Source of the DNA: Comamonadaceae bacterium
GTDB lineage: Bacteria > Pseudomonadota > Gammaproteobacteria > Burkholderiales > Burkholderiaceae_C
Assembly (NCBI GenBank): GCA_027484575.1
Contig: JAIXSQ010000015.1
Span: 266,324 to 330,323, forward strand
Length of the DNA stretch: 64,000 nt
Reading direction: 5' to 3'
The position numbers and the translations under genes are program-made. This document shows positions 44,368 through 52,254 of this stretch, piece after piece; position 1 is the stretch's first letter; each line of letters opens with the position of its first letter. A model generated the notes under the pieces. That model did no database searches. It saw only the letters and a list, made by a program, of their open reading frames with translations, and was not told where the DNA came from.

Positions 44368-45795
44368 ATGGCCGCCACCGGTCCGGACATCCAGCCCGTC
44401 ATCCTCTGCGGCGGCTCGGGCACCCGCCTGTGGCCGCTGTCGCGCAAGGCCTATCCCAAGCAGTTCGTGCCCCTGATCGGCGGCCGCAGCCTGCTGGCGC
44501 TGACGCTCGAGCGCCTGGGCGCGCTGGCGCAGCCCGGCACCGGCGTGCTGTGCGTCACCGGCGAGGAGCACCGCTTCCTGGTGCACGACGCGGTGCAGGC
44601 CGTGGGCCAGCGCGGCACCGTGGTGCTGGAGCCCGTGGCCCGCAACACCGCGCCGGCGATGGCGCTGGCCGCGCTGCGGGCGGCCAGCCCCGAGCAGCTG
44701 CTGCTGGTGTGCCCGGCCGACCACCACATCCCCGACGCCCAGGCCTTCGCGCGCATGGTGCGCGAGGCGGCGCCGCAGGCCCAGGCCGGCAAGCTGGTGG
44801 TGTTCGGCGTGCAGCCCAGCTTCCCCAGCACGGCCTACGGCTACATCGAATCCGGCGAGGCCCTGCCCCAGGGCGGCGCCCGCGTGGCCCGCTTCATCGA
44901 GAAGCCCGACGCGCAGCGCGCCGCCGAACTGCTGCTGGGCGGCCGCGTGCTGTGGAACGCCGGCATCTTCCTGGTGCGGGCCGACACCCTGCTGCAGGCG
45001 CTGCAGCAGCACGCGCCCGACATCCTGGCCGCCTGCCGCCAGGCGATGGAGGCCGCCAAGGTCGACGGCGACTTCGTGCGCCCGGCCACCGAGCCGCTGC
45101 AGGCCTGCCGCAGCGAGAGCATCGACTACGCGGTGGTCGAGCACCACCCCGACACCTGCGTGTTCCCCTTCGCCGGCGCCTGGAGCGACGTGGGCAGCTG
45201 GAACGCGGTGGCCGAGCTGGTGCCGCCCGATGCCGACGGCAACCGCCTGGACGGCAAGGTGCTGGCGTCCGAGTCGCACGGCAACTACGTGCACGCGCCG
45301 CAGCGCTGCGTGGTGCTGGTGGGCGTCGACGACCTGGTGGTGGTCGACACTCCCGACGCGCTGCTGGTCGCACGCAAGCAGGACGCCGAGAAGGTCAAGA
45401 ACGTGGTGGCCCGCCTGGGCGAGCAGGGCCATGCCGAGGCGGTGCAGCACCGCAAGGTGATCCGGCCCTGGGGCTGGTACGACAGCATCGAGAACGGCCA
45501 GCGCTTCCAGGTCAAGCGCATCGTGGTCAAGCCCGGTGCCTCGCTCAGTTTGCAGAAGCACTTCCACCGCGCCGAGCACTGGATCGTGGTGTCGGGCACC
45601 GCCGAAGTGACGCGCGGCCGCGAGACCCTGCTGCTCACCGAGAACCAGTCCACCTACATCCCGCTGGGCGAGGTGCACCGCCTGCACAACCCGGGCCGCG
45701 TGCCGCTGGAGATGATCGAGGTGCAGTCGGGCAGCTACCTGGGCGAGGACGACATCGTGCGCATCGACGACGTGTACGGCCGCACCGCGACCTGA
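44368..45795 (+). CDS. manC: Mannose-1-phosphate guanylyltransferase/mannose-6-phosphate isomerase
   Basis: This 475-residue bifunctional enzyme provides GDP-mannose. The N-terminal nucleotidyltransferase has GGSGTRLWPLSRKAYPKQF near residue 14, VCPADHHIPD near 114 and the FIEKPD motif near 176. The C-terminal cupin (type II phosphomannose isomerase) has RPWGWYDSIENGQRFQVKRI near 367 and QKHFHRAEHWIVVSGTAEV near 395 for metal binding. AGGAG lies 8 nt before the ATG at 44368. GTG at 44359 is an in-frame alternative overlapping gmd. Its stop overlaps the next gene (TGATG). Confidence 0.96.
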   Translation: MAATGPDIQPVILCGGSGTRLWPLSRKAYPKQFVPLIGGRSLLALTLERLGALAQPGTGVLCVTGEEHRFLVHDAVQAVGQRGTVVLEPVARNTAPAMALAALRAASPEQLLLVCPADHHIPDAQAFARMVREAAPQAQAGKLVVFGVQPSFPSTAYGYIESGEALPQGGARVARFIEKPDAQRAAELLLGGRVLWNAGIFLVRADTLLQALQQHAPDILAACRQAMEAAKVDGDFVRPATEPLQACRSESIDYAVVEHHPDTCVFPFAGAWSDVGSWNAVAELVPPDADGNRLDGKVLASESHGNYVHAPQRCVVLVGVDDLVVVDTPDALLVARKQDAEKVKNVVARLGEQGHAEAVQHRKVIRPWGWYDSIENGQRFQVKRIVVKPGASLSLQKHFHRAEHWIVVSGTAEVTRGRETLLLTENQSTYIPLGEVHRLHNPGRVPLEMIEVQSGSYLGEDDIVRIDDVYGRTAT

Positions 45796-46904
45796 TGCTG
45801 GCGCTCCTGGTCCTCACCGCCCTGGTCGCCGCCATCTGCGGCGCGCTGCTGATCCGCTCGGGCCGCCGCATCGCCGACCGGTACGCGCTGGACATGCCGC
45901 AACGCTTCCACGCCGGCCACGTGCCGCGCCTGGGGGGCATCGCGATGCTGGCAGCCTGCGCCGTCGGCTGGCTGTGGATCGTGGTCGCCGAGCCGATGCT
46001 GGGCATCCCCAACGGCATGCGCATGGGGCCGCAGGAGGCGCTGGCCTGGCTGGTCCCCGCGACCGTGGCCGCGGCCGGCGGCTCCGCCGAAGACATCTGG
46101 CACACCCTGCGCGCCCGCTGGCGCCTGCTGTCCACCCTGGGTGCCGGCATCCTGGCGGCCTGGCTGCTCGGCCTGCGCATCCCCTCGCTGGGCCTGCCCT
46201 GGCTCGATGCGCTGTGGGCCGCGTCGCCCTGGCCGGCGATCGTGCTGGTGGTGCTGGCCGTCGCAGGCCTGCCGCATGCCTTCAACCTGATCGACGGCTA
46301 CAACGGACTGGCCGGCACGGTGTCGATCGTGGTGTGCCTGGCCCTGGCCTACGTGGCGCTGCAGGTGGGCGACCGCCAGCTGGCCGGCGTGGTGCTGGCG
46401 CTGGCGGGCGCCAGCGCCGGCTTCCTGTTCTGGAACTACCCGCGCGGCCTGCTCTTCGCCGGCGACGGCGGCGCTTACCTGTGGGGCTCGGTGATCGCCA
46501 TGGCCAGCATCGCGCTCACGCAGCGGCACCCGGATGTCTCGCCCTGGTTTCCGATGCTGCTGCTGGCCTATCCGGTGCTGGAAACGGGTTTTTCCATCTA
46601 CCGCAAATTGGTCCGCGGCCAATCGCCCAGCATGGCCGACGCATTGCACATCCACCAGCTGATTTACCGCCGCATCGTGCGCGGCGTGTTCCACGACGAC
46701 GATGCGCGCCGCATGCTCATGCGCAACAACCGCACCTCGCCGTATTTGTGGAGTTTCGCGGCATTGACCGTGGTGCCGGCGGCGCTGTTCTGGCGCCACA
46801 CCGGGGTGCTGGTGGCCTGCTGCTTCGGTTTTTGCGCCTTGTACGTCTGGCTCTACTGGAGCATCGTGCGTTTCCGCGTGCCGACCTGGGTGCGCCGCCA
46901 CTGA
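45795..46904 (+). CDS. WecA/MraY-like undecaprenyl-phosphate sugar-1-phosphate transferase
   Basis: This 369-residue protein with about ten hydrophobic segments transfers a sugar-1-phosphate to undecaprenyl phosphate and so starts a glycan chain. Motifs are HVPRLGGIAML near residue 40, an acidic AEDIWHTLRARWR segment near 97, HAFNLIDGYNGLAG near 159, and FAGDGGAYLWG near 219, where Asp residues bind magnesium. It ends the fcl-gmd-manC run and is coupled to manC. With the WbaP-like gene in the neighbouring island frameshifted, this may be the only working initiator in the window. The sugar specificity is unknown. Confidence 0.85.
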   Translation: MLALLVLTALVAAICGALLIRSGRRIADRYALDMPQRFHAGHVPRLGGIAMLAACAVGWLWIVVAEPMLGIPNGMRMGPQEALAWLVPATVAAAGGSAEDIWHTLRARWRLLSTLGAGILAAWLLGLRIPSLGLPWLDALWAASPWPAIVLVVLAVAGLPHAFNLIDGYNGLAGTVSIVVCLALAYVALQVGDRQLAGVVLALAGASAGFLFWNYPRGLLFAGDGGAYLWGSVIAMASIALTQRHPDVSPWFPMLLLAYPVLETGFSIYRKLVRGQSPSMADALHIHQLIYRRIVRGVFHDDDARRMLMRNNRTSPYLWSFAALTVVPAALFWRHTGVLVACCFGFCALYVWLYWSIVRFRVPTWVRRH

Positions 46905-46905
46905 A

Positions 46906-46936
46906 TTGCCGCCGGGCCAATTCCTGCGTTTAGAAT
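46906..46936 (+). promoter_or_regulatory. Possible promoter of the H-NS gene
   Basis: TTGCCG (46906-46911) and TAGAAT (46931-46936) stand 19 bp apart, about 50 bp before the H-NS start. The spacing is long, so this is a tentative match. Confidence 0.3.
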
Positions 46937-46987
46937 TGCGCCGCCGCGCCCGAAGGCGGCGACCACAATTCACCGGAGAAGCGACCC

Positions 46988-47311
46988 ATGGCAACCTACC
47001 TCGAATTGAAGGCCCAGGCCGAACGACTGCTGGCCGAGGCCGAGCAGATGCGGCAAAAGGAAACGCAGCAGGCGATCGAGGACATCAAGGCCAAGATGAA
47101 GGCCTTCGGCCTGACCCCGGCCGACCTGGGCTTCGCGGGCGGCGGCACCCGGGCGCCCCGCGCCAAGAAGGCCTCTGCCAGCAAGTCGACCGCCCCCATC
47201 AAGTACCGCGGCCCCAACGGCGAGACCTGGTCCGGTGGGCGCGGCCGCAAGCCGCAATGGGTGGTGCAGGCCCTGGCCGCCGGCAAGAACATCGAGGAAT
47301 TCCGGGTCTGA
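46988..47311 (+). CDS. H-NS histone-family protein
   Basis: This 107-residue nucleoid protein has an N-terminal coiled coil for dimerisation (LELKAQAERLLAEAEQMRQK) and a basic linker (residues about 57-72). The C-terminal DNA-binding core carries the Burkholderiales H-NS signature (YRGPNGETWSGGRGRKPQWV, residues about 75-94), including the GRGRKP hook that enters the minor groove of A+T-rich DNA. GGAGA lies 6-7 nt before the ATG. It sits 3 kb from the low-G+C island, the kind of DNA that such proteins silence. A strong terminator follows. Confidence 0.93.
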   Translation: MATYLELKAQAERLLAEAEQMRQKETQQAIEDIKAKMKAFGLTPADLGFAGGGTRAPRAKKASASKSTAPIKYRGPNGETWSGGRGRKPQWVVQALAAGKNIEEFRV

Positions 47312-47326
47312 ATCGGCAGCCCCGGC

Positions 47327-47355
47327 AAAAAAAGCCCCGCACTGCGGGGCTTTTT
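47327..47355. terminator. Bidirectional Rho-independent terminator
   Basis: Positions 47334-47340 and 47344-47350 form a 7-bp G+C stem around ACT, preceded by seven A and followed by five T. It can therefore end both the rightward H-NS transcript and the leftward ugd transcript. Confidence 0.9.
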
Positions 47356-47387
47356 CTTTGGTCGCGCTTGAACCGCCACCGTCGCTT

Positions 47388-47454
47388 CGGCGAAAGCCGG
47401 AGCCCAGTGACTTTCTCCAGCGCTCACAAAGTCACTGGATTCCGGCTTTCGCCG
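47388..47454. repeat. REP-like long inverted repeat
   Basis: Arms 47388-47414 and 47428-47454 match as reverse complements at 25 of 27 positions around a 13-nt loop. The right arm itself contains a short hairpin (TCCGGC, 4 nt, GCCGGA) in a sequence type often seen dispersed between genes in Burkholderiales and Xanthomonadales genomes. It lies between the bidirectional terminator and the ugd stop. It is probably a mobile REP/MITE-like element rather than a gene. Confidence 0.65.
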
Positions 47455-47478
47455 GAATGACGGCAGGTTGGAAAGCGT

Positions 47479-48645
47479 TCAATCCGACCCGAACAAATCC
47501 CGCGTGAACACCTTGTCGGCCACATCCGCCAGTGCGGGCGCCATCCGGTTGGCCACGATCACGTCGCTCCAGCGCTTGAAATCGTCGAGGCTGTCGACCA
47601 CCCGCGAATTAAAGAAATCCTTCTGGCCCAGCGCCGGCTCGTACACCACCACCTCGATGCCCTTGGCCTTGATGCGCTTCATCACGCCCTGGATGGCCGA
47701 GGTGCGCCAATTGTCCGAGCCCGACTTCATCACCAGCCGGTAGATGCCGACGACCTTGGGCTTGCGCTGCAGGATGCGGTCGGCAATGAAGTCCTTGCGC
47801 GTGGTGTTCGAGTGGACGATGGCCTGGATCAGCGTCTGCGGCACCTGCTCGTAGTTGGCCAGCAGCTGCTTGGTGTCCTTGGGCAGGCAGTAGCCGCCGT
47901 AGCCGAACGAGGGATTGTTGTAGTGGCCGCCGATGCGGGGGTCCAAGCCCACCCCGTCGATGATGGCCCGCGGGTCCAGGCCATGGGTGAGGGCATAGCT
48001 GTCCAGCTCGTTGAAGTAGGCCACGCGCATGGCCAGGTAGGTGTTGGCGAAGAGCTTGACGGCTTCGGCTTCGGACGAGTCCATGAACAGGACCGGCACG
48101 TCCTGCTTGACCGCGCCCTGCTGCAGCATCCGCGCGAACACGCGGGCGCGCTCCGAGTCTTCGCCCACGATGATCCGCGAGGGGTGCAGGTTGTCGTGCA
48201 GCGCCTTGCCCTCGCGCAGGAACTCGGGCGAGAAGATCACGTTGTCGCAGCCCAGCTCGCGCCGCACGCGGGCGGTGAAGCCCACCGGGATCGTGGACTT
48301 CACGACGATGGTGGCCCCCGGGTTCACGCTGTTCACGTCACGGATCACGGCCTCGACCGACGTGGTGTCGAACTTGTTGGTCTGCGCGTCGTAGTCGGTG
48401 GGCGTGGCGACAATCACGTAATCGGCGCCGGTGTAGGCGGCGCGCCAGTCGGTGGTAGCCTCGAGCCGCCGGCCCGGGCGCGCGAGGTAGGCCTCGACCC
48501 CGGGGTCTTCGATGGGGCTGCGCCCTGCATTGACCTGGGCGACGCGGTCGGCCGAGATGTCGACGGCCACGACCTGGTGGTGCGGTGCGAGCAGGCAGGC
48601 GTTGGACAGGCCGACGTAGCCCAGGCCGGCGACGGCGATGCGCAT
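47479..48645 (-). CDS. ugd: UDP-glucose 6-dehydrogenase
   Basis: This 388-residue nucleotide-sugar dehydrogenase makes UDP-glucuronate, a common acidic component of capsules and exopolysaccharides. NAD-binding [11 protein letters not shown] is near residues 6-16, followed by [10 protein letters not shown] near 84, [14 protein letters not shown] near 143, and the catalytic Cys in [14 protein letters not shown] near 248. The ATG at 48645 gives exactly the length of the short E. coli-type Ugd. An upstream ATG at 48666 would add seven residues not usual for the family. It has no obvious ribosome site. Confidence 0.94.
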   Translation of the reverse strand: MRIAVAGLGYVGLSNACLLAPHHQVVAVDISADRVAQVNAGRSPIEDPGVEAYLARPGRRLEATTDWRAAYTGADYVIVATPTDYDAQTNKFDTTSVEAVIRDVNSVNPGATIVVKSTIPVGFTARVRRELGCDNVIFSPEFLREGKALHDNLHPSRIIVGEDSERARVFARMLQQGAVKQDVPVLFMDSSEAEAVKLFANTYLAMRVAYFNELDSYALTHGLDPRAIIDGVGLDPRIGGHYNNPSFGYGGYCLPKDTKQLLANYEQVPQTLIQAIVHSNTTRKDFIADRILQRKPKVVGIYRLVMKSGSDNWRTSAIQGVMKRIKAKGIEVVVYEPALGQKDFFNSRVVDSLDDFKRWSDVIVANRMAPALADVADKVFTRDLFGSD

Positions 48646-48774
48646 GGGTGTGGATTGTTCGGGCATGGATGTCAGGAGTGTGCCTAAGCAATCCGCCCAA
48701 TCCGGCGCGCAGCGCCTGAAGGGCCACCCTGGGCGGCCAGGTGTTGCGCTGGCACACCTCAACCGTCGCGGCAG

Positions 48775-49842
48775 TCAGATGCCGCTGGGTTTGGCGAACG
48801 TGCGCATGCGGTCGATGGGTTGCACCACCAGCTGCCGGACGTCGGCGCCCTGCAGCACCGTCAGCCGCACCTCCGACTCGGGTGTCGGGCGCGCCCACAG
48901 CTTCTTGTACAGGTCCTCCAGCGTCGCGATGCGGTCGCCATCGACGGCCAGCACCAGGTCGCCGGGCCGCACGCCCGCCGCTTCGGCCGGGCTGTCGCGC
49001 GTCACCCGCACCACCTGCACCCGCCCGCCCTGCTCGGTGGAGGTGAGACCCAGCCACGGCCGCCGGCTCGCGGCCGTGGTGCCGCTGCGCTGCAACTCGG
49101 CCAGGATGGGCTTAAGCAGGTCGACCGGCACGTACATGTTGCCGGGCAGCCGCCGGCCGGGGCCGGCCGCTTCGGCCACCGCCAGGCTGCCGATGCCCAG
49201 TAGCTCGCCGCGTTGGTTGAACACCGCCGCGCCGCTGTGGTTGGCCAAGGGCGGGCTGGTGAACAGGGCCGAGGCGATGTGGTACTCCCAGTAGCCCGAG
49301 AAGGGCCGCACCCCCGCGACCCGCGTGAGCGCGAGGTCGGCGTCCTCGCCGCCGGCCACGGCCATCAGCGGCTCGCCCGGCTGCAGGCCCTCGACCGAGC
49401 CCAGCGGCACAGGCGCGATGCCCCTGAGTGGGAGAAGAGGCCGCAGCAGGCCGAAGCCGGTGGCCAGGTCGTACGCCACGGCACGGGCCGGCAAGTTCCG
49501 GCCCTCGGCATCCACCACCTGGATCTCGTCCGCCTCGAGCAGCAGGTAGCCGATGGTGAGGATCAGGCCGTCCGGGCCGATCACCACCCCGCTGCCGCGG
49601 CGCTGCTGGCCCAAGGTCTCCGCGGAGCGGGCGCCGGCGGTGGCCGTGACCTCGATGCCGACGACGGCGGCGCGGGCCCGCTGGAGGGGTTGCACCGCTG
49701 GATCTAATGCTGGGGGCGTGGCAGCCCTGACGTCGAAAGGGTTCCATGCGGCGCCGAAACAACTGATCAGCACTAGAGCGGCGAGGGCGCGGCGGCGCAG
49801 AAACTCCGGGAGCAGGACCAGCGCTGAAGGGGAGTGGGGCAC
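48775..49842 (-). CDS. Trypsin-like PDZ protein with degenerate catalytic triad
   Basis: This 355-residue exported protein has an N-terminal hydrophobic signal/anchor at about residues 14-35 (ending VRAAT), a trypsin-like (S1C, HtrA/DegP-type) domain and a PDZ domain (about 265-345, with a PWLGLTSTE start and AAGVRPGDLVLAVDG). Aligned by eye to DegP, the catalytic Ser is kept (HSGAAVFN, Ser203), but the His position is Tyr99 (LTIGYLL for VTNNHVV) and the Asp position is Gly129. It is therefore probably not a protease and may act as a binding or chaperone protein in the periplasm. It is upstream of ugd on the same strand and borders the low-G+C island. Confidence 0.82.
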   Translation of the reverse strand: MPHSPSALVLLPEFLRRRALAALVLISCFGAAWNPFDVRAATPPALDPAVQPLQRARAAVVGIEVTATAGARSAETLGQQRRGSGVVIGPDGLILTIGYLLLEADEIQVVDAEGRNLPARAVAYDLATGFGLLRPLLPLRGIAPVPLGSVEGLQPGEPLMAVAGGEDADLALTRVAGVRPFSGYWEYHIASALFTSPPLANHSGAAVFNQRGELLGIGSLAVAEAAGPGRRLPGNMYVPVDLLKPILAELQRSGTTAASRRPWLGLTSTEQGGRVQVVRVTRDSPAEAAGVRPGDLVLAVDGDRIATLEDLYKKLWARPTPESEVRLTVLQGADVRQLVVQPIDRMRTFAKPSGI

Positions 49843-50178
49843 AGCAGATCTCCAAGCAAGGCCTCAGTTCCGAGGCACAGCATGGCCGGAAAAGTACGGC
49901 CTAGGTCAAGTGCGGAGCTTGGCGACCCGGGTGATGTGGAATCCGTCACAAGTGCTCCTGCGTGGGACGGCGTGAAGCACGTGTGTCAATACCTAAGAAA
50001 CGGTGCGATGTTGTAGTGCTGCTGCGCTAGGATCGCGTGCGGGTTACATGAAGATACGTAGGGGAAGCGGGCGGCAGTAGCCCGCTGGTGCTGCTGCTAC
50101 GGCCAGCAATCCCGATCCTCTGCGTCGCAAGCGCCTATATCGCCGAACTCTGACTCGTGGAACGTGTGAGTCGTTCCA
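49843..50178. other. Intergenic gap and left edge of low-G+C region
   Basis: No gene is supported. G+C content drops across this stretch from the host level to that of the following glycosyltransferase genes. It should hold the promoter of the rightward island operon, but no clear -35/-10 pair was found. A stable hairpin sits at 50066-50086. No direct repeat of the tRNA-Leu sequence was recognised here. Confidence 0.5.
50066..50086 (+). promoter_or_regulatory. Leader hairpin before the sugar transferase gene
   Basis: A perfect 7-bp stem (50066-50072 with 50080-50086) encloses the loop GGCAGTA, about 135 bp before the sugar transferase ATG. No T-run follows, so it is not a simple terminator. 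The GGGCGGCAGTAG context is reminiscent of the ops core (GGCGGTAG) that recruits RfaH-type antitermination factors to polysaccharide operons, but it does not match it. Confidence 0.3.
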
Positions 50179-50220
50179 GTGCACCTGCTCGCCGTCCAAC
50201 CAACTTACTTTGAACTCCCA

Positions 50221-50939
50221 ATGCGATCTGATTCCGCTTCACAGGTGGCCAGCCAGCCTGAGCGCATGTTCGAGATCGGCGAGGTCACGGCCGAATCTGT
50301 TGGATCTCCGATTTCTCGGGTCAGTCCCGAGGCTTCGCTGCTCAAGAGGGCGCTGGATCTATCGATAGCCGCTAGCCTCCTAATCGCGCTCATGCCGCTG
50401 CTTTTTCTCGTAGCTTGTGCAGTGCGATGTTCCTCAAGTGGGCCCGTCATTTACCGTCAGCGGAGGCTTGGTTTCCGCGCCCGTGAGTTCACGTTGCTAA
50501 ATTTCGTACCATGCGGCTAAACGGGGACGAATTGCTGCGGCGGATGTTGCTGGAGGACCCGATCGCAAGGGAGCAATGGGAGGCATACCAAAAGGTAAAC
50601 AACGATCCACGCATAACAGGCCTGGGAAGATTCCTCCGTCGTACCAGTCTCGACGAACTGCCCCAGCTTTGGAATGTACTAATCGGAGACATGAGTCTCG
50701 TTGGCCCTAGACCCTGCATGCCGGACCAAAAAACACTTTATGGTAGCAGTTGGGCGCACTACTGCCAAGTTCGACCGGGATTGACAGGGCTCTGGCAGGT
50801 AAGCGGCCGGAATCAGTTGACGTACGAGCGGCGTGTACAGCTGGATGCGCAGTACGTGTCGGAGTGGTCGTTCTCCCTTGATCTCCGAATCTTACTGAAG
50901 ACCTTTTCCGTCGTTTTGACGGGGCATGGAGCCAAATGA
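50221..50939 (+). pseudogene. Undecaprenyl-phosphate sugar-1-phosphate transferase (WbaP/ExoY type), frameshifted
   Basis: Two frames together encode one sugar transferase of about 239 residues, which would start an exopolysaccharide chain. Frame 1 gives the membrane helix (ALDLSIAASLLIALMPLLFL) and GPVIYRQRRLGFRAREFTLLN. It then runs into a stop at 50518-50520. The -1 frame continues with FRTM, then RFLRRTSLDELPQLWNVL, MSLVGPRP and RPGLTGLWQVSGRN. Family members read KFRTM without a break here. The join is at about 50498-50505, in the string AAATTTC, which is read A AAT TTC and fits the X XXY YYZ slippery pattern. Either one base has been lost (pseudogene or sequencing error) or the ribosome slips. 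GTG at 50179 is an alternative start. Confidence 0.8.
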
Positions 50940-51064
50940 GCGGTTTGAGGCACCTATTCTTAAACGAGGTGCGAGCGCCCCTCGTTCGGCAGCGGGGATT
51001 GCTGCACCTTGTCGCACTCCACGGTCGCTCGAAGCGGTCGATCTTCTTTGACGCCTTTAAGTGA
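50936..51064 (+). CDS. Small coupled ORF, 42 residues
   Basis: An ATG at 50936 overlaps the sugar transferase stop (ATGA). The frame ends in TGA at 51062-51064, which overlaps the flippase ATG (TGATG). Translation gives a basic, Leu/Arg/His-rich peptide (starts MSGLRHLFLNEVRAP, ends SKRSIFFDAFK) without a membrane helix or a recognised motif. The exact fit between two coupled start/stop junctions suggests that it is translated, perhaps to carry ribosomes to the flippase gene. It may equally be a remnant of a deleted gene. No homologue is known to me. Confidence 0.4.
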   Translation: MSGLRHLFLNEVRAPLVRQRGLLHLVALHGRSKRSIFFDAFK

Positions 51065-52254
51065 TGCGTCCTTTTGTGGTCGGCGGCCTAGCGAAGGCTG
51101 CTGCACGTGCCGTAACCGCACAGGCCATCGGTGCTGCTGGAACTTTCGGGCTTAACCTCGCGCTTATTGCAGTTCAGACTAAGCAAGAGTACGGAACCTT
51201 CGCGGTCGGATTCGGCTTCATCTTCCTTTTAGGAGGGGCGCTCACAGCCTACCTCGGTCCACCGCTAACTCGAGAATGGGGAAATGCATCACGAGCTCGC
51301 TTTGGCACGTATTTAATTCTTGCGTGTGTGCTCGGACTTGCCAGCACGCCATTGGTCGTGATGGCCTCGGCGCTGGTCTTCGGACATGCCGGTCTGGCAT
51401 TGGCCGTCTGTTTATCAGCTGTTTCTTTCTCTTTACGCGACCTATCGTTCCGGGCGGCCTACGCTGTCGGGAGCGAGCGAGTGCTTGTGTTCGCTAATAC
51501 GCTTGGTGCTCTTTCTCTTGTATTTGCGTGCGCCATATTCTGGCTCTACAGTCAGTCTGTATCGCCCGAGGTGGCTTTGGCTGCTTACGGCGCTTCACAA
51601 TTGGTTTCTGCTTATATCGTTGTGTTGTCGTTGCGATCGCATCTGGGTGCGCTTGGCGTGAGATGCATCGGTCCTGTTCTGCGGCAGATTCACGGCGCCG
51701 GTGCATGGATGATCGCCGCGAGCCTGGCCTACAACGTCCGAGCTACGATGCACAGCTTCCTTGCAATTCCTTTGGGCGGGGCTGTGGCTATTGCAGAGGT
51801 AAATGCGGTCAAGCTGCTGATTCAGCCCGCCATTCTGATAATTGCGCCTATGTCTAATCTGGCCGCCGCTCGGCTCGTCCGGGCCGTTGATGCAAGAGGT
51901 GCGCGAAAGTCGGTAATTGCAATATTTGTCGGGATGTCCGCCTTCTATGCGGCTGCATTGATCGCCATCGCTTTCGCTGACATCTTGCCACTTCCGGCTG
52001 CCTACGCGAGTGCGCACTTGATTGCGCCGATCTGGGCATTAACGCTCATTGCCATTGGTGCGAGAGTCGCCTGCACGACTGCCGCAGAGGCTGTGGGGGC
52101 CTCGCGACTCATTCTTTTCGCCAATCTTCTAGGTCTGATCGTCGCTGCTATCGCTGGGATTGCACTTGCTAATTTCGGCTTGGTCGGAATAGTGGTTGCA
52201 ATCTTTGTCGGGGAAGCTGTCAATGCAATCGCGCTTTTGTATTGGGTCGGATAG
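51064..52254 (+). CDS. Wzx-like polysaccharide flippase
   Basis: This 396-residue, very hydrophobic protein has about eleven to twelve predicted membrane helices and short loops, with no soluble domain. This is the shape of MOP-superfamily flippases that turn lipid-linked repeat units to the periplasmic face. The N-terminal AAARAVTAQAIGAAGTFGLNLALI and the paired helices fit that family, but sequence is weakly conserved and an O-antigen polymerase is a less likely alternative. The start may be ATG 51064 or GTG 51061. Codon usage is clearly poorer in G+C than the flanking chromosome. It is followed directly by the double glycosyltransferase. Confidence 0.75.
   Translation: MRPFVVGGLAKAAARAVTAQAIGAAGTFGLNLALIAVQTKQEYGTFAVGFGFIFLLGGALTAYLGPPLTREWGNASRARFGTYLILACVLGLASTPLVVMASALVFGHAGLALAVCLSAVSFSLRDLSFRAAYAVGSERVLVFANTLGALSLVFACAIFWLYSQSVSPEVALAAYGASQLVSAYIVVLSLRSHLGALGVRCIGPVLRQIHGAGAWMIAASLAYNVRATMHSFLAIPLGGAVAIAEVNAVKLLIQPAILIIAPMSNLAAARLVRAVDARGARKSVIAIFVGMSAFYAAALIAIAFADILPLPAAYASAHLIAPIWALTLIAIGARVACTTAAEAVGASRLILFANLLGLIVAAIAGIALANFGLVGIVVAIFVGEAVNAIALLYWVG

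Noticed and set aside
50955..50990. Hairpin AACGAGG/CCTCGTT between the sugar transferase and the flippase as a terminator.
   Set aside because: No T-run follows, and it lies within the coupled small ORF.
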